Origin: Sphingobacterium corticibacterium | Lineage (GTDB): Bacteria; Bacteroidota; Bacteroidia; Sphingobacteriales; Sphingobacteriaceae | Reading direction: 5' to 3' | Length of the DNA: 64,000 nt | Assembly (NCBI RefSeq): GCF_004208525.1 | Contig: NZ_SGIT01000006.1 | Span: 104,612 to 168,611, forward strand | Shown here: positions 18,814 through 26,028 of the stretch, piece after piece | Layout: every line of letters begins with the position of its first letter | How positions within the stretch are numbered: the first letter of the stretch is position 1 | Position numbers and translations under genes: made by a program | The notes under the pieces: generated by a model | Databases searched by the model: none | What the model was told of the DNA's origin: nothing | What the model saw: the letters and a program-made list of their open reading frames with translations, nothing else

Positions 18814-19659
18814 CTAAAGGTCTTTATCCATATATTCTTCGAGTGATATTTTAAGCTGGTCTAAAAATGCAGTTCGGGAACCTGCCCTTGTTTTCATTCT
18901 GTGGAAAGAGTGGTGTATATCGTTTAAGGGAGCTCGGAATAATACCTGAAAAATCAATGCTAATTTTCTTATACCAATTCTTCCGTATGCAATAGAATTT
19001 GAAGCATAGAGAGCATATATCAATTCGATAAGTGCATTTTGAGAATTTGTCCACGAAATGTCCTTGTTTGCATCTCCATTTAGTAAAATTGCATCTGGAT
19101 TTTCTTCGGGATTGATTTTAGTAAGTATGTAGGTGTAAAGTAATTCATTCGCAATAATGTGGGCTATCTTGTTGTCATAGTACGTTGAGAAACTAAGGTC
19201 TATTTCAAATACGCCACTCTTTAAGCCATCGTGGTAGTTGATTTGCCCGAGCCTGAAAAAAGAATGATCTCGGTCAATCCTACCTGTACGATAGTACCTG
19301 TAAAAATCTTCATTGCAGATACTCTCTTTATATTCTGATTTGAGATTTTTTAATAGATTCTCATAATAGTTTTGATGTATTTTGCCATTGCTGACGGGGC
19401 AGGTTGTTTCAATGCGGAAGACTTTGTTATAGTAGATGAGTTTCCCTAAAACTTGCGGTTTGATATTTTTGAAAAATTCTATCTCTTGCTGCTCATCTGT
19501 AAATCCAGTCTGTAAGACTTGGGCTTTTATGGAACACAACATTTCATTAAGGAATAAGGTCATTTGATATGCTTCTTCCGATGTTGGCAACATTTGAGAA
19601 GAAAGTTTCTCTTCCTTATGATGAATTTGCGATAATATTTTACTCAACACGATTTCCAT
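18814..19659 (-). CDS. rteC: RteC-family regulator (copy 2, upstream of excision operon)
   Basis: RteC protein of 281 aa (PF09357). Matching blocks with copy 1 are QTGFTDEQQEIEFFKNIKPQ, GKLIYYNKVFRIE, FYRYYRTGRIDRD, SFSTYYDNKIAHIIANELL and NALIELIYALYASNSI. In CTnDOT, RteC binds upstream of xis2c and switches on excision; this copy sits exactly in that place, directly upstream of two HTH genes, a DUF3945 gene and topB. Start ATG 19659 fits the family N-terminus. Confidence 0.9.
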   Translation of the reverse strand: MEIVLSKILSQIHHKEEKLSSQMLPTSEEAYQMTLFLNEMLCSIKAQVLQTGFTDEQQEIEFFKNIKPQVLGKLIYYNKVFRIETTCPVSNGKIHQNYYENLLKNLKSEYKESICNEDFYRYYRTGRIDRDHSFFRLGQINYHDGLKSGVFEIDLSFSTYYDNKIAHIIANELLYTYILTKINPEENPDAILLNGDANKDISWTNSQNALIELIYALYASNSIAYGRIGIRKLALIFQVLFRAPLNDIHHSFHRMKTRAGSRTAFLDQLKISLEEYMDKDL

Positions 19660-19849
19660 AGCATAGTCGTTTTGAAGTTAGCACTATTTGTTTCGGAGTT
19701 ACACCTATCGTTGGCATGTCAAAATTTGGAAATAATATTGAAAGCAATATCACAGGCTCCCCCCAATGGGGGAATTTTATAGCGAATTAAAGTTGAAAGG
19801 AAAGGACGAGAAAAAGGTAAAGCACTAATGTACTTTACCCATTATTTAT

Positions 19850-19857
19850 TACATTTG
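19850..19857 (+). promoter_or_regulatory. candidate -7 box TACATTTG
   Basis: Exact TAnnTTTG box of the Bacteroidota primary sigma factor, 25 bp before a short ORF; no good TTG -33 partner is seen, so the promoter is tentative. Confidence 0.4.
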
Positions 19858-19882
19858 CATTAATGATTTACAAGGTAATCAA

Positions 19883-19975
19883 ATGAAAGCAAGTGCAGTA
19901 AGCACCATTACTAAATCGTTACCGATAGTGTTTCCCTCTCTTGTAAACTACTCTTTATTAGCCACTTTGTGCTAA
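19883..19975 (+). CDS. possible 30-aa leader peptide
   Basis: Small ORF of 30 aa starting MKASAVSTITKSLPIVFPSL, hydrophobic toward its end, 25 bp downstream of the TACATTTG box and followed by partly self-complementary sequence before the cassette at 20170. Could be a leader peptide or chance; I do not recognise it. Confidence 0.25.
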   Translation: MKASAVSTITKSLPIVFPSLVNYSLLATLC

Positions 19976-20169
19976 ATTAATCTTTTTTAATAAAAAAAGG
20001 ATTTTAAGAAACGCCTTTTTCCTTCGCAATCCTTCATGATCATTCGCAAGGTGCTGAACATCATTGTTTTATGAAAAATATTCCAAACCTTTGTTTCGTA
20101 AGGCAGACGAATGGGTACCCGAAAGTGCTTACACAGAAATAGTTTTTTAACGAGTAAAAATTTAGAAAA

Positions 20170-20766
20170 ATGGCAAAATCAAGAGACAATGTCGTGATGC
20201 AGGGTGCATCAGGCAAAGTGGGAAGAAACCTCGTGTTTCGCCAAAGAGGAGATCAGACAATTATCGCGAAACGTCCCCGCGTTACAGCAGGAGGCCGCGA
20301 GGTTACCGAAAAGCAACAACAGGTACAGAATCGCTTCCTGAACGCTTCCCTATACGCCAAACAGGCCATTCAGGATCCGGAACTGAAAGCTGCCTACAGC
20401 AGGAAAGCCACGGTAAACCAGACAGCTTACAACGTAGCATTCAAAGATTTCTTTGCCCGCCCGGAAGTACGGCTGTTGAACGATAGTGGATATCTGGGAA
20501 ACGTAGGAGACGAAATCACGTTTTTGGTCAGGGATATCCTGAAAGTGACCGCAATAGAATTTGAGATCCTTGATCAGGATGACACAGTTGTGGAAGTCGG
20601 ACAGGCAGAACCCACCGACGAGGAAAACACGGGGTGGAAGTACACAGCTAGTACGGAGAATATAGATTATACGAATGCTATATACCGGATCACCATGCTG
20701 GATACGCCGAAGAATACCACCGAGGTGATCAAAGCTTACGGCGCGGATAGGGATGTAAATCCTTAA
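20170..20766 (+). CDS. unrecognised protein, first gene of lysis-like cassette (DUF6266-like N-terminus?)
   Basis: Protein of 198 aa with no signal peptide. The N-terminus is basic and Gly-rich (QGASGKVGRNLVFRQRGDQT), resembling in pattern the ASGKVG...R-KP start of the Bacteroidota family I recall as DUF6266; residues 60-100 are helical (QNRFLNASLYAKQAI) and 105-198 look like an Ig/beta-sandwich domain. I do not know its function. It heads a same-strand run with a three-helix membrane protein, a CHAP-type hydrolase and an anchored lipoprotein. A capsid, fibre or DNA-binding role in a phage-derived unit is possible but unproven. Confidence 0.75.
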   Translation: MAKSRDNVVMQGASGKVGRNLVFRQRGDQTIIAKRPRVTAGGREVTEKQQQVQNRFLNASLYAKQAIQDPELKAAYSRKATVNQTAYNVAFKDFFARPEVRLLNDSGYLGNVGDEITFLVRDILKVTAIEFEILDQDDTVVEVGQAEPTDEENTGWKYTASTENIDYTNAIYRITMLDTPKNTTEVIKAYGADRDVNP

Positions 20767-20807
20767 CCAGGTAGGGGTAGACCACTTGGTCTGCCCTTAT
20801 TTTCTGA

Positions 20808-21230
20808 ATGTATATGGAGAAAATTAAATCATTAGTAAGAAATATGAAAACACTTCAATCGAACACACCTTGGCTCATCGAGGATCTGGCAGGGGAATTA
20901 TCTGGCAAACACAAAATCGGAATCGCGTTATTACTATTAACGGCACTATTCCTGTTTATCGGAGCGATCTTGCAAATAATCGATCCCACGGCCGGTGTGC
21001 TGGACATCGGTATCTTATCGGTACTGCTTTTTGGATTATTGACCAGCATAGCGGCTATTTTCTGTAGCCTCTGGTTGCAGGAAATCCTTTGGCAACCTTT
21101 CAAGACGTTCCGTAAAGAATTTAATTACCACTTTAATCAATTGACATCATGGCAACAATGTATCATCTATTTCTCGGTGTTCTTTTTATCGTTATATGCG
21201 GTATTGTGGGCGCTGGCCATCATACTGTAG
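20808..21230 (+). CDS. holin-like three-helix membrane protein
   Basis: Membrane protein of 140 aa with helices near residues 38-60, 66-92 and 117-139 and an amphipathic N-terminus containing DLAGELSGKHKIG. The size, the topology and the hydrolase gene directly after it fit a phage-type holin, but membrane proteins of this kind have little diagnostic sequence and the call is contextual. Alternative in-frame starts exist at 20814 and 20844. Its stop is 2 bp before the preferred hydrolase start. Confidence 0.65.
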   Translation: MYMEKIKSLVRNMKTLQSNTPWLIEDLAGELSGKHKIGIALLLLTALFLFIGAILQIIDPTAGVLDIGILSVLLFGLLTSIAAIFCSLWLQEILWQPFKTFRKEFNYHFNQLTSWQQCIIYFSVFFLSLYAVLWALAIIL

Positions 21231-21232
21231 GG

Positions 21233-21730
21233 ATGAAGCGTCCACTATTATGGCAGGAAATAAAGGACAACAGCCTAAGGCAAAAAATCACCGATATCGC
21301 CTCGGGCGAAATCGGTGTGCGCGAGGCGACAGGCAACAACGATGGGAAAAGGGTAGAGGAGTATCTGCAATATACAAATCTAGGGAAAGGCTATGCCTGG
21401 TGCAGCGCATTCGTAAGCTGGTGTTACGGTCAAGTCGGATTACCCGAACCGCGCAACCCGTGGAGTCCGGCCTTGTTTCCAAATGCCCGAACGTATTGCA
21501 GGGGCGACGCTTGCCGTGGTCCCATTACATGGCTAAAGATAAATCCTGCGGATATCTTCGGTATCTATGGGCAGAGTGCCCGACGCATCGACCATGTGGG
21601 ATTGGTGGAAAGTGTTCAGGATAGCTACCTGATCACGATCGAAGGCAACAGCAACAACCGGGTAGAATCTAGACGGCGACATCTGTCTACGGTATACGCT
21701 TTGGCAAATTGGGTAGGAGGTGGGAAATGA
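21233..21730 (+). CDS. CHAP/NlpC-P60-like peptidoglycan hydrolase (endolysin-like)
   Basis: Predicted amidase/endopeptidase of 165 aa. Catalytic features are the Cys in GYAWCSAFVSWCYGQVG, the His in RIDHVGLVE about 64 residues later, and EGNSNN as third-residue region, which is the CHAP pattern. ATG 21233 is 2 bp after the holin-like stop and gives a signal-free endolysin. A longer frame from 21149 overlaps the holin-like gene by 82 bp and adds a hydrophobic segment; that would make a membrane-anchored form, but such hydrophobicity arises easily opposite a membrane-helix coding stretch. The stop overlaps the next start (ATGA). Confidence 0.78.
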   Translation: MKRPLLWQEIKDNSLRQKITDIASGEIGVREATGNNDGKRVEEYLQYTNLGKGYAWCSAFVSWCYGQVGLPEPRNPWSPALFPNARTYCRGDACRGPITWLKINPADIFGIYGQSARRIDHVGLVESVQDSYLITIEGNSNNRVESRRRHLSTVYALANWVGGGK

Positions 21731-22134
21731 GAAAGTTGGTGATTGTACAGGAGATAGCGTGCCTGGCGTTATTATTAACATCATCGTGCTATACGCTACG
21801 TAAAAGGATGAACAACGCGGAGCAACATGGATTTTCCTACACACATACGACTTTCGCCTCGGATAGTGCTTTTCGGTATTGGTACTTTGCTTCCGATTCC
21901 GCCTTTGCCTACCATCCCGATAGCGGATTACGCACGCTCTCGGGTCGTTTGTTTGGGTGGGAGTACCTTGTAAACCATCGATCAGAGGAGCACACAGTAG
22001 ACAGCGCCAGCAGCTATCAATATAACGCGAAGGAGTCGACCCGGAATAGTGCCCACAATTGCTTGCTGTGCTATGCTGTATTTTTATTGCTGATGGTGAG
22101 CTTTATTATAGCCTATCGGATGATAAGACGATGA
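21727..22134 (+). CDS. small lipoprotein with C-terminal membrane helix (spanin-like)
   Basis: Protein of 135 aa starting at the ATGA overlap with the hydrolase. It has a lipobox LLTSSC (Cys21), a Ser/Tyr-rich middle with two similar SDSAF segments, and a C-terminal helix (AVFLLLMVSFIIAY) followed by RMIRR. An outer-membrane lipid anchor plus an inner-membrane helix in one protein is what a one-component spanin would have, the last gene of many phage lysis cassettes. No homology was recognised; the role is inferred from topology and position. Confidence 0.65.
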   Translation: MRKLVIVQEIACLALLLTSSCYTLRKRMNNAEQHGFSYTHTTFASDSAFRYWYFASDSAFAYHPDSGLRTLSGRLFGWEYLVNHRSEEHTVDSASSYQYNAKESTRNSAHNCLLCYAVFLLLMVSFIIAYRMIRR

Positions 22135-22163
22135 GAGATATAGGTAAACTGTTTATAGTTGGT

Positions 22164-23198
22164 TTAAACTTCTGTGGACTTTCGATAGATTGTAGTTGCC
22201 TGAAACATGAAATTCCCATAGACCATATCCCGCCGGTCTTGTTGTTTGTCAATGAGCTTTATTAATAACTCCAGCGCTAGCCGAGCCATCTCTTGTGTAG
22301 GTTGTCGGATGGTGGACAACGCCGGATTTAAGTAGTTTGCAAGATTGGTATTGGTGAAACCGATCACGGCGACATCCTGCGGAACAGATAGATCAAGCTC
22401 TGCCAATATGCCTAACACCTTAACGGATAAGGTGTCCGTGCCACCAACGATGGCGTTCGGCATGTTATCCATTGTTTGAAGTTTTTTGAAGACTTCCTTT
22501 AGTTCATTGTCAATATTTTCAGTTGGATCTTGATAATCTGCGTGAATGACATATTCTTCCCGAAATGGGATGGAATAGTTATGAAGTGCATTCTTGTAGC
22601 CTCGGATGCGGTCTTTTGTGTTACCAATATCTTTGCCACAGAGAAACGCAATTTTTGTACGCCCCTTCTTAATCAGTTCTTCTGTAGCATTATAGGTTTC
22701 CAAACTATTGTGGATGCCGATCTTATAGGTGTCCAGATCATGCTGTATGCGATCAAATAGGATGACGGGACAATGGTCGTGATGAATGTTTCGTAGTAAC
22801 TCGGTGTTGGAGTTTTCAAAAGCTGGTGAAATGATGATTCCGGCTACATTTTGACGAATGAGAAAATCTAAAGCTTCTTTTTCCATTTCCTCGCCATTTT
22901 GTGTCTGGAAAGGAAGTAGCGTGTAATGTTGTGGCCACGCTAGTTTATATAACTCATCAATAAATTCCAAAAAGAACGGACTGGATAGAAAGGGAATGAC
23001 CACGCCGATGAGATTTGTTTTCCCCGTTTTGAGATGCTTTGCAGAAGGGTTGGGTCGATAGTTATGTTCCTCCGCATAGGCTAAAACCCGCTGTTTCGTC
23101 TCCTTTTTAATTTCATAGCTGTCGTTCAATGCTCTGGAAACGGTCGCCGGAGATAGATTAAGTGCTGCCGCAATAGACTTTATATTGACTTTCCCCAT
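22164..23198 (-). CDS. LacI-family transcriptional regulator
   Basis: Repressor of 344 aa. The N-terminal HTH (IKSIAAALNLSPATVSRALND) and hinge helix (RPNPSAKHLKTGKT) are typical; residues 60-340 form the periplasmic-binding-type effector domain (IGVVIPFLSSPFF, AGIIISPAFE, FLCGKDIGNTKDRIRGY, VAVIGFTNTNLANYLNPALSTI). These regulators usually control sugar use; the DUF1080 lipoprotein nearby could be a target, but it is divergent and separated by another gene. Convergent with the lysis-like cassette, 29 bp apart. Confidence 0.94.
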   Translation of the reverse strand: MGKVNIKSIAAALNLSPATVSRALNDSYEIKKETKQRVLAYAEEHNYRPNPSAKHLKTGKTNLIGVVIPFLSSPFFLEFIDELYKLAWPQHYTLLPFQTQNGEEMEKEALDFLIRQNVAGIIISPAFENSNTELLRNIHHDHCPVILFDRIQHDLDTYKIGIHNSLETYNATEELIKKGRTKIAFLCGKDIGNTKDRIRGYKNALHNYSIPFREEYVIHADYQDPTENIDNELKEVFKKLQTMDNMPNAIVGGTDTLSVKVLGILAELDLSVPQDVAVIGFTNTNLANYLNPALSTIRQPTQEMARLALELLIKLIDKQQDRRDMVYGNFMFQATTIYRKSTEV

Positions 23199-23342
23199 GA
23201 TAACCTACTCATTGTTTTTGGCTAAATTATCGATTTATTTCCATATAATGGGATGGTTAACGGAATAACTAGCGCATTGATTGGTAGGCCCTCGTTGCTT
23301 TGGCTTAGAATTTGCGTGTAATTGCAAAATAAGAGATTGGAT

Positions 23343-23573
23343 ATGAAAAGAATATTGGGGTTTTTAACGGTAGCGTTATTGTTATTCGCGTTTTCGTCTT
23401 GTTACTCACACCGACATCCTCACGGACATTTGCCGCCGGGGAAGGCGAAAAAAGTTTATGGGGATAAATCGGCTAAACGACATGCCCCAGGTCAGAAAAA
23501 GAAAAAATATAAGAAAGCCAAGAGGGGGAGAGGACATTATAAACATGATGTATTGCTTCATTTTGGAAGATGA
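23343..23573 (+). CDS. small basic His/Lys-rich lipoprotein
   Basis: Seventy-six aa from ATG 23343. A signal peptide with lipobox FSSC (Cys20) is followed by a His-rich HRHPHGHLPPGKAKK and a strongly basic Lys/Gly/His region ending YKHDVLLHFGR. Similar Bacteroidota peptides with PPGQAKK and GHHKH motifs are often labelled 'quinol oxidase subunit 4', a name without functional support. Possibly metal- or envelope-polymer-binding; function unknown. Confidence 0.72.
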   Translation: MKRILGFLTVALLLFAFSSCYSHRHPHGHLPPGKAKKVYGDKSAKRHAPGQKKKKYKKAKRGRGHYKHDVLLHFGR

Positions 23574-23654
23574 TCAGTTTCTCTTTCGTCCAGAAAAGAT
23601 TGTATAGCGTTATTTTTTTGTAGATTCGTATCTTCAAAACTCTAAACTAAAGTT

Positions 23655-24656
23655 ATGCTAAAACAATATGTTGGCTATAGCGCATTGATGTGTTTATTAA
23701 CAGCTGGTGTGGTTTCGTGCAACAATGGAACAACGGAACAGAAACAGGAAGAAGAAATACATAATGCTGCTACGCAAGTGGTACCTGAGGAAGCAGAGGG
23801 ATTAATAGGGCGTTGGGACATTACCGTGGATAAAGACGGTAAAGCAGCACCTTCATGGTTAGAAGTGAAGTTGTCTGGGTTTAACGTATTGGTCGGATCG
23901 TTTGTAGCAGATGCCGGCAGTGCGCGTCCTGTTTCTCACATCCAACTGAAAGATGGTAAGTTTTCGTTTCAGATTCCACCACAATGGGAAGGAGGAGATG
24001 GATTTTTTACGATTGAAGGTGAGCTGGCGGGAGATGGAATCAAAGGTACGATTACAACTAATAAAGGGAACAAATTTGATTTCACCGGGGTGAAGGCGCC
24101 TTATCTTGTCCGTACGGGTGAAGCCCAATGGGGTGAACCTATAGAGCTGTTCAATGGAACAGACCTGACGAGCTGGAATGCTTCGGGCGATAACAGCCAG
24201 TGGGTGGTTGAAGAGGGTATCTTAATCAATAAAGAAACTGGCGCAAATCTGATTAGTGAACAGAAATTTGATGACTTTAAGTTAATCGCGGAATTTCGTT
24301 ATAAGGAAGGGGCGAATTCGGGTATCTACCTGCGCGGACGCTATGAAGTGCAGATTGAGGATTCTCCAAAAGACAGACATCCAGGTTCGTTGTATTTTGG
24401 CGGTGTATATGGATTCTTATCACCGAGCGAAATGGCAACTTTGGGTCCGAATGAATGGAATAAGTACGAAATAACGCTACGTGGGCGTATGGTAACGATT
24501 GTGGCGAATGGCAGAACTATCATCAGCAATCAGGAGATTCCAGGTATTACCGGAGGAGCTTTGGATAGCAGGGAAGGTGAGCCGGGACCGATTTACTTGC
24601 AGGGTGATCATACAGGTGTAGAGTTTAGGAAGATTACGGTTATCCCGGGTAAATAA
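23655..24656 (+). CDS. DUF1080 (3-keto-disaccharide hydrolase-like) lipoprotein
   Basis: Secreted lipoprotein of 333 aa with lipobox VVSC (Cys22). Residues 50-150 form a small beta domain (GRWDITVDKDGKAAPSWLEV); residues 165-333 are a DUF1080 jellyroll (PF06439): LFNGTDLTSWNASGDNSQW, FKLIAEFRYKEGANSGIYLRG, YEVQIEDS, GPIYLQGDHTGVEFRKI. Some DUF1080 proteins hydrolyse 3-keto-disaccharides; others bind or cleave glycans. A shared bidirectional terminator separates it from the convergent DUF4374 gene. Confidence 0.9.
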   Translation: MLKQYVGYSALMCLLTAGVVSCNNGTTEQKQEEEIHNAATQVVPEEAEGLIGRWDITVDKDGKAAPSWLEVKLSGFNVLVGSFVADAGSARPVSHIQLKDGKFSFQIPPQWEGGDGFFTIEGELAGDGIKGTITTNKGNKFDFTGVKAPYLVRTGEAQWGEPIELFNGTDLTSWNASGDNSQWVVEEGILINKETGANLISEQKFDDFKLIAEFRYKEGANSGIYLRGRYEVQIEDSPKDRHPGSLYFGGVYGFLSPSEMATLGPNEWNKYEITLRGRMVTIVANGRTIISNQEIPGITGGALDSREGEPGPIYLQGDHTGVEFRKITVIPGK

Positions 24657-24662
24657 AAATAT

Positions 24663-24694
24663 AAAAAAAGGACTCGATTCGAGTCCTTTTTTTT
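24663..24694. terminator. bidirectional rho-independent terminator
   Basis: Stem AAAGGACTCG / CGAGTCCTTT with a 3-nt loop, flanked by an A7 run on the left and a T8 run on the right, so it works in both directions. It lies between the convergent DUF1080 and DUF4374 genes. Confidence 0.92.
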
Positions 24695-24698
24695 AGGG

Positions 24699-25976
24699 TT
24701 AATTTCCAATATTCACTTTGTGTAAACCAGAAACAGATCCGCCGGAAGTTACCTTGAACAATTCCGTCGCTGAATTTGTCGAGGCATTATATTCAAAATA
24801 GCCGTTTTTGCTGCCGTCTTTTGTTGTAACACGCAGTAAGATCTTGTCGTCAATCTCGATGGCACCATATGCAGCACCAGGATTGGTTACAGCAGGCACA
24901 CCATTGATTTTTGTGCGTTCTTTACTTGCAATATCAATGCTGTAAAATTCCCAAATATCTTCGAAGTTGATATTGCCAGTTGGTCCGCCCACGATACGTT
25001 CTTTCGGGATCACCGTAATTATTTTTCCGTCTTTCGCGAAAACGGAAACAAATTTACCACCATCCATGATATCGTCCATGTTTAAGTTCCATTCCGGATC
25101 AATATCCGTTTCGTTAGCCTTAATACGGACGATTTTCGATTTACCACCTTCGCCTCTAGGGTGTACGCCTTGTGTTACGATGTATAAATCTCCATTGGTA
25201 TCAAAATCATACATATTGTTGTCGTTGATATACGCAATAGCACCAGTATCTTCTATTTTAATGGTTTTGTCATGTGTACCGGAAGCAATATCAATTACAG
25301 CAATATACACATCATCATAAAAATCATCCCAGAAACCTTTTTGGGTACCGTTTGTGGTCGCATACGTAATATTGGCAAATAACTTTCCGCCTTTTACGGC
25401 TAGGAATTTCTGACCGATAGCACGGTATAGAATTTCTGCTTCATCTGCGCCACGTTGGTTAACAACATCTGCCAAATCAATATCTCCAGTTCTGGACATG
25501 GTTGTTGGGTTAAATATCTGGATTTTTAAAGGAGATGCACCGTCCCAATAGTAACCTTTGTTTTCGTCCACAATAACAAAATTTCCTGTTCCGTTGGTCG
25601 TATTGTCTCCCGCTATAAACTGTCCGGATGTTACATCACCGTTTGCATTTACTTCCAGCCGCTCGATACCAAGGGTGTTGGGGGTCTCTGTAGCAAACAT
25701 TTTGAATAACCAATTGCCATAGGGACGCCAGCCGCCAAATCCGAAACCTTGCAAAGCATTGCTGCCATTGTTCGCGATATTGCCGGAAGGCAACTCATCG
25801 AATGCGGTAGCATAACCGGGTTTTTCTAAAACATTACTGCTCATAGTTATCAAAACATATTTGCTTTCCTGATTATCGTCCGGATCAGGTTGCGGATCAT
25901 CGTTGTCACTGCATCCGACAAAAAGCATCCCCATTGCCAGTGCAAGTATTCCTGCTTTAAGTTTTAAAGTTTTCAT
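24699..25976 (-). CDS. DUF4374 surface lipoprotein of the siderophore locus
   Basis: Lipoprotein of 425 aa from ATG 25976 with signal peptide and lipobox FVGC, followed by an Asp/Pro-rich spacer. The body matches DUF4374 (PF14298), probably a beta-propeller, a family regularly encoded next to TonB receptors for siderophores in Bacteroidota. Visible blocks: GFGFGGWRPYGNWLFK, KGYYWDGASPLKIQIFNPTTM, GPTGNINFEDIWEFYSID. It starts 52 bp after the receptor stop, in the same operon; a role as surface ferric-siderophore binding partner is inference. Confidence 0.88.
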   Translation of the reverse strand: MKTLKLKAGILALAMGMLFVGCSDNDDPQPDPDDNQESKYVLITMSSNVLEKPGYATAFDELPSGNIANNGSNALQGFGFGGWRPYGNWLFKMFATETPNTLGIERLEVNANGDVTSGQFIAGDNTTNGTGNFVIVDENKGYYWDGASPLKIQIFNPTTMSRTGDIDLADVVNQRGADEAEILYRAIGQKFLAVKGGKLFANITYATTNGTQKGFWDDFYDDVYIAVIDIASGTHDKTIKIEDTGAIAYINDNNMYDFDTNGDLYIVTQGVHPRGEGGKSKIVRIKANETDIDPEWNLNMDDIMDGGKFVSVFAKDGKIITVIPKERIVGGPTGNINFEDIWEFYSIDIASKERTKINGVPAVTNPGAAYGAIEIDDKILLRVTTKDGSKNGYFEYNASTNSATELFKVTSGGSVSGLHKVNIGN

Positions 25977-26028
25977 TTTTTCTAAATTAATATTCATGTT
26001 GTCTTCGATTTAAAAGTTATATCCATGA

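Larger units (their letters stand above)
19660..20169. other. intergenic region at right edge of the element
   Basis: No established gene. It contains a promoter-like TACATTTG at 19850-19857, a possible 30-codon ORF (19883-19975) and, further on, separated arms AAGGATT/AATCCTT around 19998-20034. The right boundary of the integrated element probably lies here, but I cannot identify an att repeat. Confidence 0.5.

Noticed and set aside
22059..22265. 68-aa ORF running from the spanin-like gene into the LacI gene
   Set aside because: Covers the ends of two convergent real genes and has no independent features.
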